A DNA stretch of 64,000 bases from Paulinella micropora (taxonomy: Eukaryota; Cercozoa; Imbricatea; Euglyphida): assembly GCA_009731375.1 (NCBI GenBank), contig BJOX01000146.1, positions 519,490-583,489 on the forward strand, given 5' to 3'. A model generated the notes under the pieces. It searched no databases. It was not told the origin of the DNA and saw only the letters and a program-made list of their open reading frames with translations. Positions 20,395 to 34,600 of the stretch are shown here, one piece after another (the first letter of the stretch is position 1; the number at the start of each line of letters is the position of its first letter). A program made the position numbers and the translations under genes.

Positions 20395-20396
<2 letters not shown>

Positions 20397-20438
<42 letters not shown>

Positions 20439-20470
20439 CCTTGAGCTTCCATAACACAACCGCTCTGCCT
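20397..20470 (-). repeat. (GC)n/(GA)n and a conserved island
   Basis: GCGCGC and (GA)n are followed by an island with the core CCGCTCTGCCTTGCACCTAA. The same island recurs at about 21131-21150, again at the edge of (CATA)n. A shortened form, GCACCTAACGTATATACATA, is at 7780. Confidence 0.85.
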
Positions 20471-20485
20471 TGCACCTAACATATA

Positions 20486-20506
20486 TTCCATACATACATA
20501 CATACA

Positions 20507-20566
<60 letters not shown>

Positions 20567-20811
20567 TACATACATGCACACATACATACATACATACATA
20601 CATACATACATGCATACATACATGTATAATATTATAAACACGTAGGTAACATAATTTTTTTTTCCTTACATACATACATACATACATACATGCATACATA
20701 CATGCATGCATACATACATACATACATACATGCATACACACATGCATACAATGCATGCATGCATACATACATACATACATACATACATACATGCATACAT
20801 GCATACATACA

Positions 20812-20844
<33 letters not shown>

Positions 20845-21127
20845 GCATACATACATACATGCATACATTCATACATACATACATACATACTTACATACAC
20901 ACATACATGCATACATGCATGCATACATGCATACATACATACATACATACATATACATACATACATACATGCATGCATACATACATACATACATGCATGC
21001 ATACATACATACATACATACGTACGTACGTACGTAGGTACGTAGGTACGTAGGTACGTACGTACGTACGTACATACATACATACATACATACATACATAC
21101 ATACATACATACATACATACATACATA
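20486..21127. repeat. (CATA)n array with (CGTA) variants
   Basis: About 640 bases of tetranucleotide repeat with CATG and CGTA variants, broken by one unique stretch (20630-20668). ORFs reading Met-Tyr-Val-Cys or His-Thr-Tyr-Ile over it are repeat translations. Confidence 0.98.
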
Positions 21128-21167
21128 GCACGACCGCTCTGCCTTGCACCTAACATATTCATCCATA

Positions 21168-21169
21168 TG

Positions 21170-21227
<58 letters not shown>
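21168..21227. repeat. (TA)n microsatellite
   Basis: A simple dinucleotide run following the second copy of the island. Confidence 0.97.
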
Positions 21228-21230
<3 letters not shown>

Positions 21231-21379
21231 ACATACAGTCCCTCCAGACGGGGGATTCTTTTGTATCTTGACGCATTTTCTTTGATTTGTTTTACTTGTG
21301 AGATTAGGTCTAGTAGGTGTATTGATTGGAGGTGACACGCTTTTAAGAAAGGTGCTAAAAAAAAGTGTTCTAAAATCAC

Positions 21380-21475
21380 GGAGGAGGAAGCAGGAAGCAG
21401 GAAGCAAGAAGCAACGAAGCAGAAGCAGGAAGCAGGAAGCAGGAAGAAGAAGCAGGAAGCAGGAAGCATGCGCAA
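21380..21475. repeat. AGGAAGC minisatellite
   Basis: Irregular 7- and 14-base units of AGGAAGC and AAGAAGC. The surrounding 21228-21690 is otherwise unique, with no supported gene. Confidence 0.9.
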
Positions 21476-21699
21476 GGCACCGCAGCAGTAGCAAGAACGA
21501 AAATTTTGTGTAACACACGTTGACAAAACACTCTGTATGCTGTGTTTTAGGGGCCGAAACCAGTGGTCCAAAATCAACGGAACAACAGCAGGTTTATTGG
21601 TGCTGGCTTGAGCGGCCCCAACTGTCTAACGGCAAAAAAAAGCCAATCCATATCATCCCGCGTCCCCCAATTGGCAAACTCGACATGTGACCCAATATG

Positions 21700-22975
21700 C
21701 AACAACATAACATAACATAACATAACATAACATAACATTGCATAACATAACATAACATAACATAAAAACACAACAAAGCACAACACAACATAGCACGACA
21801 TTGAATGCATGCAAACATACTGCGAGGTGAAGAAAGCAAGGAAATACATGCATGCCCCAACTGTGCAGACTATGTCCAAACTGACCTCGAAAGCCGGCTA
21901 AAACAGTCTGTAAAGTCCGTAACACACATACAAAACATAACATTAATGCATAACATAACATAACATAACACATAACATAACACATAACATCACATCACAT
22001 GACATGACATAACATAACATAACATAACACAACACAACACAACATAACATAACACAACAATACTCATAACATAACATAACATAACATAACATAACATAAC
22101 ATAACATAACATAACATAGCATAACATAACATAACATAACATGACATAACATAACATAACATAACATAACATAACATAAACATGACACAACACAACATAA
22201 CACAACATAACATAACATAACATAACATAACATAACTTAAGATAACATAACATATAACACAACATAACATACAACATAACAACATCACATAACATAACAT
22301 AACATAACATAACATAACATGACATAACATGACATAACATGACATAACATGACATAGCATGACATAACACGACAAAACATAACATAACATGACAAAACAT
22401 AACATAACATAACATAACATAACATAACAGAACATAACATAACATAGCATAATATAACATGATAAAACATAACATGGCATAACACACTTGACATAACATG
22501 ACATAACATGACATGACATAACGTGGCATAGCATGACATAACATAACATAACATAACACAACATGACATAACATAACATAACATAACATAACATAACATA
22601 ACATAACATAACATATAACACAACATAACATACAACATAACACAACATAACATAACATAATATAACATAACATGACATAACATGACATAACATGACATAA
22701 CATGACATAACATGACATAGCATGACATAACATGACAAAACATAACATAACATGACAAAACATAACATAACATAACATGACAGAACATAACATAACATAA
22801 CATAATATAACATGATAAAACATAACATGGCATAACACACTTGACATAACATGACATAACATGACATGACATGACATAACGTGGCATAGCATGACATAAC
22901 ATAACATAACATAACATAATATAAAGACAACATGACATAACAGAACACAACAGAACGCAACACAATATGGCACGC
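21700..22975. repeat. (AACAT)n pentanucleotide array with a higher-order repeat
   Basis: About 1.28 kb of AACAT units. A variant block containing GGCATAACACACTTGACATA occurs near 22470 and again near 22823, an offset of 353 bases. Neighbouring variants (GACATAGC, AACGTGGC) are in the same order. A unique insert at 21790-21930 is echoed at 22970-23030. Confidence 0.95.
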
Positions 22976-23029
22976 CATCAAATGCATAGAAACATACTGT
23001 GAGGTGAAGAAACCAAGGGAAAACATAAC

Positions 23030-23062
23030 AAACATACATACATACATATATACATATATACA

Positions 23063-23093
<31 letters not shown>

Positions 23094-23335
23094 GTACATA
23101 CATACATACATACATACATACATACATACATACATACACACATACGTACGTACATTCATGATACAAGACGAGGAAGCAAAAGCTGTGGGAGAACATACAT
23201 ACATACATACATACATACATACATACATAAATTACATACATACATACATAAATTACATACATACATACATACAAGCATACATACATACATGCATACATAC
23301 ATACATACATACATACATACATACATACATACTTA
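23030..23335. repeat. (CATA)n array
   Basis: CATA units interrupted at 23150-23195 by a unique island that contains GAGGAAGCAAAAGCTGTGGG. Confidence 0.97.
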
Positions 23336-23622
23336 CTTACTTCTGACTTACTTACTGGCTTAACATAATTCACTTACTTAACTTGAGTTAACTTAACTAA
23401 ACGCACTGAATGACTTACTCACTTACTTACTTACTTGCTTACTTACTTACTTACTCACTTGCTTTTTTTTTTACGTCAAGTTGAGGAAGCAAAAGTTGTA
23501 CTGCCACAGATCATCATTACTCACTCACTTTCTTACTTACTCACTTTTTTGCTAACATACTGAGTAACATACTTACTTGCTTACTTACTTACTCACTCAC
23601 TTTCTTTCTTTCTTTCTTTCCT

Positions 23623-23666
<44 letters not shown>

Positions 23667-23703
23667 ACTTTCTTTCTTTCTTTCTTACTTTCTTACTTAC
23701 TTT

Positions 23704-23748
<45 letters not shown>

Positions 23749-23853
23749 CTACTTGTTTACTTACTGAGTGCAAGGTGAAGAAGCAAAAGCTGTACTGCGG
23801 GAGATCATAACTACTTACTTACTTACTTACTTGCTTACTTACTTACTTACTTG

Positions 23854-23919
<66 letters not shown>

Positions 23920-23928
23920 CACTTACCG

Positions 23929-23961
<33 letters not shown>

Positions 23962-24578
23962 TACCTACTTACCTACTCATTTACTTACTGAGTGCAAGGT
24001 GAGGAAGCAAAAGCTGTACTGCGGGAGATCAAACCTACTCACTCACTTTCTTACTTGATTACTTGCTTACTTACTTGCTTACTTACTTACTTACTTACTT
24101 ACTCACTTACTCACTTACTTACTTACTTACTTACTTACGTACTTACTTACTTACTGACTTACCTACTTACCTACTCATTTACTTACTGAGTGCAAGGTTA
24201 GGAAGCAAAAGCTGTACTGCGGGAGATCATAACTACTCACTTACTCACGTACTTACCTACTTACCTACTTACTTAATTTTCTTACTTACTTGCTTATTTA
24301 CTTACCTACTTACCTACTTACCTACTTACCTACTCATTTACTTACTGAGTGCAAGGTGAGGAAGCAAAAGCTGTCCTGATCATAACTACTCACTCACTTT
24401 CTTAATTACTCACTTTCTTACGTACTTCTTCACTAATATACTTACTTACTCACTTACTCACTTACTTACTTACTTGCTTACTCACTCACTTACTCACTCA
24501 CTTACTTACTTACTACTTACTTACTTACTTACTTACTTATTTACTTATTCACTTATTCACTTACTCACTTACTCACTC

Positions 24579-24610
<32 letters not shown>

Positions 24611-24738
24611 GCTTACTTACTTACTTAACTTACTTGCATACTTACATACTTATATACTTACATACTTACTCACGTACTCACTTACTCACTTGCTCACTTA
24701 CTCACTTACTCACTCATTTACTTACTTACTTCTCACTC

Positions 24739-24781
<43 letters not shown>

Positions 24782-24803
24782 ATACTTACTTACTTACTTA
24801 CTA

Positions 24804-24891
<88 letters not shown>

Positions 24892-24892
24892 C

Positions 24893-24933
<41 letters not shown>

Positions 24934-25050
24934 TTTACCCACTCACTTACTCACTTACTTACTTACTTACTTACTTACTAACCTACTTACTCACTTACTC
25001 ACCTACTTACTATACTTACTTACTATACTTACTTACTATACTTACTCCAA

Positions 25051-25083
<33 letters not shown>

Positions 25084-25110
25084 ACCTTACTTACTAATTT
25101 ACTTACTTAA
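23336..25110. repeat. (CTTA)n array punctuated by a conserved island
   Basis: About 1.8 kb of CTTA units with (CTTT)n at 23600-23700. An island with the core AAGCAAAAGCTGTACTGCGG recurs near 23780, 24005, 24203, 24365 (shortened) and 25135, and a diverged copy lies near 23488. Confidence 0.95.
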
Positions 25111-25179
25111 TTTCTTGTGTTTTGCAAGGCGAGGAGGCAAAAGCTGTACTGAGGAAGATAGAGGAAAAGAAGAAAAAGT

Positions 25180-25404
<225 letters not shown>

Positions 25405-26301
25405 NNNNNNNNNNNNNNNNNNNNNNNNNNNNNNNNNNNNNNNNNNNNNNNNNNNNNNNNNNNNNNNNNNNNNNNNNNNNNNNNNNNNNNNNNNNNNNNN
25501 NNNNNNNNNNNNNNNNNNNNNNNNNNNNNNNNNNNNNNNNNNNNNNNNNNNNNNNNNNNNNNNNNNNNNNNNNNNNNNNNNNNNNNNNNNNNNNNNNNNN
25601 NNNNNNNNNNNNNNNNNNNNNNNNNNNNNNNNNNNNNNNNNNNNNNNNNNNNNNNNNNNNNNNNNNNNNNNNNNNNNNNNNNNNNNNNNNNNNNNNNNNN
25701 NNNNNNNNNNNNNNNNNNNNNNNNNNNNNNNNNNNNNNNNNNNNNNNNNNNNNNNNNNNNNNNNNNNNNNNNNNNNNNNNNNNNNNNNNNNNNNNNNNNN
25801 NNNNNNNNNNNNNNNNNNNNNNNNNNNNNNNNNNNNNNNNNNNNNNNNNNNNNNNNNNNNNNNNNNNNNNNNNNNNNNNNNNNNNNNNNNNNNNNNNNNN
25901 NNNNNNNNNNNNNNNNNNNNNNNNNNNNNNNNNNNNNNNNNNNNNNNNNNNNNNNNNNNNNNNNNNNNNNNNNNNNNNNNNNNNNNNNNNNNNNNNNNNN
26001 NNNNNNNNNNNNNNNNNNNNNNNNNNNNNNNNNNNNNNNNNNNNNNNNNNNNNNNNNNNNNNNNNNNNNNNNNNNNNNNNNNNNNNNNNNNNNNNNNNNN
26101 NNNNNNNNNNNNNNNNNNNNNNNNNNNNNNNNNNNNNNNNNNNNNNNNNNNNNNNNNNNNNNNNNNNNNNNNNNNNNNNNNNNNNNNNNNNNNNNNNNNN
26201 NNNNNNNNNNNNNNNNNNNNNNNNNNNNNNNNNNNNNNNNNNNNNNNNNNNNNNNNNNNNNNNNNNNNNNNNNNNNNNNNNNNNNNNNNNNNNNNNNNNN
26301 N
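25405..26301. other. Assembly gap (897 N)
   Basis: The flanks are (CA)n and (ATCT)n, so the missing sequence is probably microsatellite. ORFs across it have no meaning. Confidence 0.99.
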
Positions 26302-26367
26302 ATACACACATCAGGAGCGTGCTGCATTAGAAGCCAAACGCAACCGACCTATCGCATGGTGCACGGA

Positions 26368-26391
26368 ATGCAAGTAAGATAGATAGATAGA

Positions 26392-26440
<49 letters not shown>

Positions 26441-26460
26441 CTGTCTATCTATCTATCTAA

Positions 26461-26494
<34 letters not shown>

Positions 26495-26510
26495 GTCTAT
26501 CTATCTATCG

Positions 26511-26558
<48 letters not shown>

Positions 26559-26598
26559 ATCGCTATCTATCTATCTATCTATCTACCTATCTACCTAC

Positions 26599-26668
<70 letters not shown>

Positions 26669-26796
26669 GTCTATCTACCTATCTATCTATCTACCTACCA
26701 CCTACCACTTACACCTACCTACCTACCTACCTACCTACCTACCTACCTACCTACCTACCTACACCTATCTACTTATCTACCTATCTACTTATCTAC

Positions 26797-26880
<84 letters not shown>

Positions 26881-26889
26881 ATATCTATA

Positions 26890-26940
<51 letters not shown>

Positions 26941-26964
26941 ATATCTATCTACATATCTACCTAC

Positions 26965-27058
<94 letters not shown>

Positions 27059-27137
27059 GCCCACCTACCTACCTATCTCTCTACCTATATATCTACCTTA
27101 TCTACCTACCTACTTACCTACCTACTTACCAGGCTGC

Positions 27138-27213
<76 letters not shown>

Positions 27214-27225
27214 CATCCGTCAATC
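26368..27225. repeat. (ATCT)n array with (ACCT) variants
   Basis: About 860 bases of ATCT, with ACCT blocks at 26690-26765 and 27060-27130. The 5' junction at 26366-26396 is an inverted turn from GATA to ATCT. Confidence 0.98.
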
Positions 27226-27375
27226 CATCGACCTATTATCTTTCTGCATCGTCTTTGTCTTTTATGTGCATACACATACTTACACGAGCTGACATATCGT
27301 TCATGCAAACACGTACATTCACTGTGTTTTCAGCGATAAGTACCAAGCTGGTCCCCCGGGACCTCGCTAAGCACC

Positions 27376-27377
<2 letters not shown>
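27226..27377. other. Unique segment between (ATCT)n tracts
   Basis: About 150 bases with no supported gene. Confidence 0.5.
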
Positions 27378-27424
<47 letters not shown>

Positions 27425-27494
27425 TTTTGAAATGGGTGCCATCTGTCGACAGACAGAGAATTAGGGGATGGTGTGAGTGTGCTGGGCCCGTGGC

Positions 27495-27892
27495 GGGGTG
27501 CCTTATGTGTGCCCAGCCATACGCCTATAAGTCACATGCCGAAATAGCGACGGGAAGCACAATCCTGTTCCCTCAGGGTGCCCTTTCTCGCTTGTTGAGC
27601 CCGGAATAAAACCCACAGTGCTCTGTCGGTTTATACTAGACTGTCGAACAGTCTCGAAACTCCATCTGCTTACTGGGCCCTCTGTAATGGAGGTGGGAGC
27701 TCGTTCTGCAAGGGGCGCTTTATGGAACGAGCCCTGGCCCCGCCTGGTACTAGGGAGCTTTGGTATTGCCTGTATCAGTCCCTTCCGTGCAAACATCACG
27801 GCTTAGCTGGGCATCGGGTTAATACTTTACCCACAGACTTCCTGGTTGACGAAATCAGAAGCTCCTTTTTTCTGACATTAGTCGATATTTCA
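27495..27892 (+). repeat. 400-bp interspersed element, copy 1
   Basis: A non-simple sequence from GGGGTGCCTTATGTGTGCCC to GTCGATATTTCATC. It is nearly identical to 28189-28585 and partly matches 41745-41955 in inverse orientation. It contains a perfect 7-bp inverted repeat around CGA at 27638-27654. Both borders of each full copy touch (ATCT)n or a short tail leading into it. It has no convincing ORF. A SINE or non-autonomous element that uses (GATA)n targets is possible. Confidence 0.8.
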
Positions 27893-27893
<1 letters not shown>

Positions 27894-27974
<81 letters not shown>

Positions 27975-28025
27975 CCCTCCACGTACGTGTATCTGGACGC
28001 CATGCGGGTCTATCTATCTATCTAA

Positions 28026-28095
<70 letters not shown>

Positions 28096-28125
28096 CTCTA
28101 TCTACCTACCTACCTACCTATCTAC

Positions 28126-28183
<58 letters not shown>
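27894..28183. repeat. (CT)n and (ATCT)n between the two 400-bp copies
   Basis: (CT)n at 27915-27972, a 40-bp unique bridge, then (ATCT)n to 28183. Confidence 0.97.
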
Positions 28184-28184
<1 letters not shown>

Positions 28185-28188
28185 GGTG

Positions 28189-28584
28189 GGGTGCCTTATG
28201 TGTGCCTAGCCATACGCCTATAAGTCACATGCCGAAATAGCGACGGGAAGCACAATCCTGTTCCCTCAGGGTGCCCTTTCTCGCTTGTTGAGCCCGGAAT
28301 AAAACCCACAGTGCTCTGTCGGTTTATACTAGACTGTCGAACAGTCTCGAAACTCCATCTGCTTACTGGGCCCTCTGTAATGGAGGTGGGAGCTCGTTCT
28401 GCAAGGGGCGCTTTATGGAACGAGCCCTGGCCCCGCCTGGTACTAGGGAGCTTTGGTATTGCCTGTATCAGTCCCTTCCGTGCAAACATCACGGCTTAGC
28501 TGGGCATCGGGTTAATACTTTACCCACAGACTTCCTGGTTGACGAAATCAGAAGCTCCTTTTTTCTGACATTAGTCGATATTTC

Positions 28585-28585
<1 letters not shown>
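28189..28585 (+). repeat. 400-bp interspersed element, copy 2
   Basis: Same orientation as copy 1, with only a few differences by eye (for example TGCCTAGCC for TGCCCAGCC near the start). The offset is 693 bases. The copy plus its (ATCT)n may have been duplicated as a block. Confidence 0.85.

Positions 28586-28645
<60 letters not shown>
28586..28645. repeat. (ATCT)n microsatellite
   Basis: Directly joined to the end of copy 2. The 130 bases after it are unique with no supported gene. Confidence 0.95.
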
Positions 28646-28779
28646 GTCATTGCTCGTTGTGCTTAAGGACAAGGAACTTCTCATTGTTCTGGGGGCTACT
28701 GTGTGCCCATTCCTTTCCTTCAAGAGGTAGAGTGAATGCATGTCACATAATATTATGTGTGTACATGTATAATATTGTG

Positions 28780-28795
28780 TGTGTATGTATGTATG

Positions 28796-28826
<31 letters not shown>

Positions 28827-29131
28827 TCTATGTATGTATGTATGTATGTATGTATGTATGTATGCATGTATGTATGTATGTGTGTATGTATGTATGTACG
28901 TACGTACGTACGTACGTATATGTATGTATGTATGTATGCATGTATGTATGTATGTATGTATGTAATGTATGTATGTATGTATGTATGTATGTATGTATGT
29001 ATTGTATGTTATATATGTTATGTATGTAATGTACGTTATGTATGTTATGTATGTATGTATGTATGTATGTATGTATGTATGTATGCATGTATGTGTGTGT
29101 GTGTGTACGTATGTATGTTATGCAATGTATG

Positions 29132-29162
<31 letters not shown>

Positions 29163-29389
29163 TGTATATATGTATGCAATTTATGTATAAGGTTATGTAT
29201 GTATGCATACATGCATCTATATGTATGTATGTACGTATGTATCACACAGTGGTGACGGAACGCCCTTGGGAATGTATACATACATACATAACATACATAC
29301 ATAACATACATACATAACATACATACATAACATACATACATACATACATAACATAAATACATACATACATACATACATACATTACATAA

Positions 29390-29420
<31 letters not shown>

Positions 29421-30240
29421 CATTACATATATAACATACATACAAGACATACAGATGGACAATGGCGCGTCGTCCAACCCGCCAGGAAACGCATAGATAG
29501 ATAGATAGATAGATAGACAGATGGACAGACAGATAGACAGATAGATAGAACAAAGTCACTGTCCCGTGTGATGCGGTGATAACTATTATTAGATAGACAG
29601 ATAGATAGATAGACAGATAGACAGATAGACAGACAGATAGGCAGATAGATAGAACAAAGTCACTGTCCCGTGTGTTGGTCATGTATGTAATGTGTGTCAT
29701 GTATGTAATGTACGGAATGTATGGAATGTATATGATATATGACATACATACATACATACATAATACATACATACATACATACATGCATATATACATACAC
29801 ACATACATACATACATTCATACATACATACATACATTCATACATACATACATACAAACATACATACATCCATACATATACAATGTAGTCAGTGTATGTAT
29901 GTATGTAATGTATGTAATGTATGTAATGTATGTAATGTATGTCATGTATGTAATGTAATGTATGTAATGTATGTTATGTATGCTATGTATGCTATGTATG
30001 CTATGTATGTTATGTATGTTATGTATGTTATGTATGTTATGTATATTATGTATGTTATGTATGTTATGTATGTTATGTATTTTATGTACGTTATGTATGT
30101 ATATGTATGAATGTATGTATGTATGTATGTATGTATGTATGTATGTATGTATGTATATGTATGTATGTGCATGTATGTATGTATGTATGTATGTATCATC
30201 AGTGTATGTATGTATGTATGTATGTATGCAATGTATGTAT
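28780..30240. repeat. (TATG)n, (CATA)n, (GATA)n composite array
   Basis: About 1.46 kb: TATG to 29240, CATA to 29440, GATA/GACA at 29490-29655, CATA at 29740-29880, TATG with ATGTAATG and ATGTTATG variants to 30240. An island with AACAAAGTCACTGTCCCGTG occurs at 29548 and 29652, both after GATA units. Confidence 0.96.
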
Positions 30241-30541
30241 GAGAAGCTGACTCCCTTATCGGCCTCAAGGCTCGGAACCTTTGAGCAACTCAGCATGCTC
30301 ATTAAAGAGGCCTTTACCGACTCCTTTCAGAGTCCACCGGTCCTGTCTCACACAGCTACCAAAGGGAGGGAAGGCAATTTAATAAAGTGAATTCTGACAA
30401 CTACAGTACGACACGTCACAGAACTAAGATAAGTGTAACAGAACATTCAAATAAGGTGGGAAAATATAATGACTGTATCCATACTTATCTACTATTAATA
30501 AGACTCGTGACTGATTAAGTTAATACTGCCACAGTGGCAAT
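30241..30541. other. Unique spacer before LTR copy A
   Basis: About 300 bases of mixed sequence with no supported gene. Confidence 0.5.
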
Positions 30542-30789
30542 GTTACAATCCCTGAAGATAGCTCGATAAAAAGTCGGTAATACAACCAGACACAAATCCC
30601 CCAAAGGAGAATGATGTATCGTTCTATTAGCTCAGTGAAGCCGAAAAAGAAAGCGGCCACAGACCACGGTTAAAATGGCATTAGGTCAAATCCTGCCAAA
30701 CGATATTGAAATACTGGGAAAAAAACTAGGTGCACCTGACACCCGAAAAACTGTACTTTTTACCGGCTATCCGGGGGGTGATGCCTACA
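30542..30789 (-). repeat. 3' LTR of copy A
   Basis: About 248 bases, from GTTACAATCCCTGAAG to GGTGATGCCTACA, shared with 39090, 52629 and 62770. It is followed inward by CCCCTTCCC, the complement of a polypurine tract. Confidence 0.88.
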
Positions 30790-31604
30790 GTACCCCTTCC
30801 CGTTTTTATGACGGAAATATGCAATATTTTCGTCATATAGCTGCTGATTTCTTTTCTGCACAAATGCTACGGGGTGTTGCAACTAAGTGCATTAACCCAC
30901 GGATAGACGGTGCAGTGGATAAATAAAACGCATACACCAGACACGCGTCAACTGTAAATCTCTAGCCTCATTTTTTGTAAATAAATAAAAAAACTCCTCC
31001 TTCCAAGTACTCTTCCACACTCGTTGTCCCCCCCGTAACTTAATCCTGAGGCAGTATGTCAAGAACAAATAGTATTACTATTAAAATAAAAGCAGCATTA
31101 TAATTTTTTCTCCTTCTCTAAAAACACTTCCGATCAGTAAATACATTGTCTTTTAATAACATACCCTTGTTTTCAATCAGTTACCTTAATATAGTACTAG
31201 AGGACCAGTCCTAATAACTATCCAAAGCCGGTGTGAGTGAACCCGACCATGCGATAAACCGACACAAGTAGAGACGGACCGTGCTGGTATGACGATATTA
31301 AGTATATCCAAAGAAAAAAATATTGAATATGTCTACTATGAGAACATTTATTGAGAACATCACCCTGGATACTTGAAGCAGGGTCGTACCAGGAACACCA
31401 TCGCTAAACTCACAAGCAATCCTCTTCTACGGTGTCGTATCCATTTGCCGATTGACCTTCGCACTCATATGTTGCGATAAAAATGCCAAGTAACAACAAT
31501 GGTATAAAAATATTTTAATAAGACATGATCTGACATGGGCACTATGAGATTAATCCACATGCAGCTTTCAATGTCCGACGCGTGATAAAAGAAAAAAATG
31601 TCAC

Positions 31605-34600
31605 TTACTGCCTTCGTCGCCTTGCGCGAACCCCTTTGCCAGGTGGCGGGCCGCCAACAAAAGTCAAGTCAAACTTTGACTCCTCAAGAATGTCCCATAT
31701 TTTGTTAGGGATGGCGCCCAATGATAAGTCAAAAGGAATGTCAAGCACTCCCCTAGGCAGTGACTGAATAGTCCACGCAGTGTGGTCTTTGTCTCGAGGG
31801 GTAATAGTATCATCCCAAGTCTCGAGATCTTTCGCGTCTTTGTATACCGGTAAGTATTGTCTAGCTTTTGGATCCTCAACAGGGTCCATGCTTCTCCAGA
31901 AATGGAGTACCGGTTGTATCGTTTTTGCTGCTGAGGATCTCTTCGATGTCCGCGCTGCCCGTGTAGTCTGCGGGACCGCCACAGCTCGCATGAGATAAAG
32001 ATCTGAGAGAGTGTCATCGGCAACATGAGATTCTGCCGGTCTCAACAGATAAAAACGTCTCGGACCCACTTGATGGTCGCAATCGCCTCGCCATCCTTCC
32101 ATCGCCCATGTCGAATGTCCGCATTACCCGCGTTTGGGTTAGTGTCCTTCTCTTCTCCTCCTCCATGGACATCCGTCTCTCGCGTCGATCTCGCCACCTT
32201 CCTCGGTTGGTCGAAGATAAGGTCATTTTGCGCTCTCCTCCTCTGCGCCTCCGTGAACTTCTCCTTTGTACCGCCGCGGACTATGGGGGCCTTAGACTGA
32301 GTCCCCGCCGCGCTTTTGCGGTTTGAGTCTTCCTTGCTCTCCTTCTCGGTCTCCTCCTTCTCCGAGACAGGTGCCCGATAGGCATTCTCCTCCTCTAAGG
32401 TATCCTCCTTACTGATAGGCGGTACCTCTTTGAAATCCTCCTTCATCCGTTTCAACGCCTCCTCAACGGATTCATCCTCGAGTAAGAAGGGGTCATATTT
32501 GATCAGCCTTCGAACATTCACAATTTGCACCTTCCCTCTACCCCTGATCTCTTTTATATTCGCCTTCGCATTCTCGTATGCCTCATAAGACCACTCAGCG
32601 TCTTCAAAACCATGCGCCTCACAGCATATGCCATGATCCGGGCCTTGAGGACTATATCGTAGACCCGTGCGGTCATATCGAACGCCTCTTGCCATCTGCA
32701 TCGCCTCTATGTGGCTTACCTCGTACACCTTGTCCTCGAACATTCACAATCTGCACCTTCCCTCTACCCCTGATCTTATAATTCAGAGGTCCCATCTGTT
32801 CCATGATCTGGTATGGTCCTTTCCAGTGGGTAAACAGCTTAGAGCTAACCCCCTTAGGGACTTGAGGATGGTACAAGAGTACAATATCCCCAACCTGGAA
32901 ACGGACTTGATCTAAGTGCGCTTGTCGCACTCCTTGTGCATCAGTCTTTCTGCGCTCCGCCTCCCTGTGCGCCGCAACTATTTGTTCCGCCTCCATCTTC
33001 GCTCTTAGTCTCATCCCGAACAACTCATCCTCATCTGCCCAAGTGTCTTTTGGATGCAGAAGTGAGGTTGGGATATTAGGCTCTCGGCCGTAAACCAATT
33101 GATATGGCGAGACTGAGCTCCTGGCTCCTCCTAATGCCGATGAGGGTAGACAGTTCATTGCAAAGGCAAATGAAGGTGCTGCCTCCACCCAGGCTCTCTG
33201 ATTCTCCTTCTTCATACAGTACATCTTAAGCGAGGCTTTGAGAGGTCTATGTACCCGCTCGATCTTGCCATTCGCTCTCGGGTTATAGGCAGTAACATAT
33301 TGCCATTTCATCCCGTAGTACTTAGATAGTCTGTCGATGACTTCATTATTAAAGTCAGAACCTCGATCAGAACATATCTTTCTAGGCACTCCGATCTGCG
33401 AGACGATCCTATCGATCAGAGCCTCCGCAGTTGTCTTGCCTGTAGCGTCCTTAACAGGAACAACCCAGACATAATTGGTGGCTCGATCTATTGCGGTAAG
33501 AAGGTATCTGTACCCTTCTGCCGATTCGGGGAAAGGTCCCACATGATCGATGTGTAAAAATTCAAACATCCCGGCGTGTAACGGGAATGTACCGATCAGG
33601 CCAAAGTTCGCCTTCAGCGGTGTCTTTGTGGTTTTGCATGGGATGCATGCGTCCACTTCCCTGTCTATCTCCTCCTTCATCCCTTTCCACCAAAATCGCC
33701 TCGCTATGAACCAATGAGTTCTTTGTCGACCCGGATGTGCCAGTAAGGGGCAGTTATGGGCTGCGACATATATAAAGCGCCTCAACTTCTCTGGTACCCA
33801 GAGAGTCCATTTGTCAGGCTGTGATGCAAATTTGCCATGCTGGCCCTTGTACCACAATAGCCCATCTCTCCACGCCATCTCCTTCATCTGATCTTTGATC
33901 TGTGGAGTCTTTTTAAGCTCATTAGGGTTCTTGTATAACGTTATGAGCTCCTTGAACTCCGGATCCGTCGCCTGTTGCTGCCTCCACGCGGTAGGCGAGG
34001 CGATATGAATAGTACCGTCCTCCAACCTTACTCCTACCCTTTCCGGGTCTTCATCAAGCTCGCTTCGATTTTCCTGTGGAGGTTCAGTACAGACCTCAGT
34101 CGTCTCCTCCTCTTCTTTTATATTCGCCTTCGCGTTCTCGTATGCCTCATAAGACCACTCAGCGTCTTCGAGAACATGCGCCTCACAGCATATGCCATGC
34201 TCCGGGCCTTGAGGACTATATCGTAGACCCGTGCGGTCATAACGAACGCCTCTTGCCATCTGCATCGCCTCTATGTGGCTCACCTCGTATACCTTGTCCG
34301 TGGACAGGTCCATCATCTCCACTGATGATACGAGAGCCGACACCTCCGACTGAAACTCTAGCCTGGAAAGGCTATCAGCGACTACGTTTCGCTTTCCCGG
34401 TAAGTAGACCATCGTGAAATTGAAACATGACAAGAAAGCTTGCCACCGCGCCAAACGGCCGGTTTGTTCATGATTCATCAACCAAAGAAGGTTGTGATGA
34501 TCGGTCCTAACCGTGAATAGAGGTCCTCCCCACAAGTATTCTCTGAGCCTCTTGAGAGCCCATACTACTGCCAACGCCTCTCTCTGTCGCGTGCAGTAAT

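Noticed and set aside
23336-25110. Telomeric repeat
   Set aside because: The unit is the tetranucleotide CTTA with variants, not a known telomere motif, and it is internal to the scaffold.
27503-28492. 98-codon minus-strand ORF in both copies of the 400-bp element
   Set aside because: The copies are nearly identical, so conservation says nothing about coding; no domain and no third intact copy.
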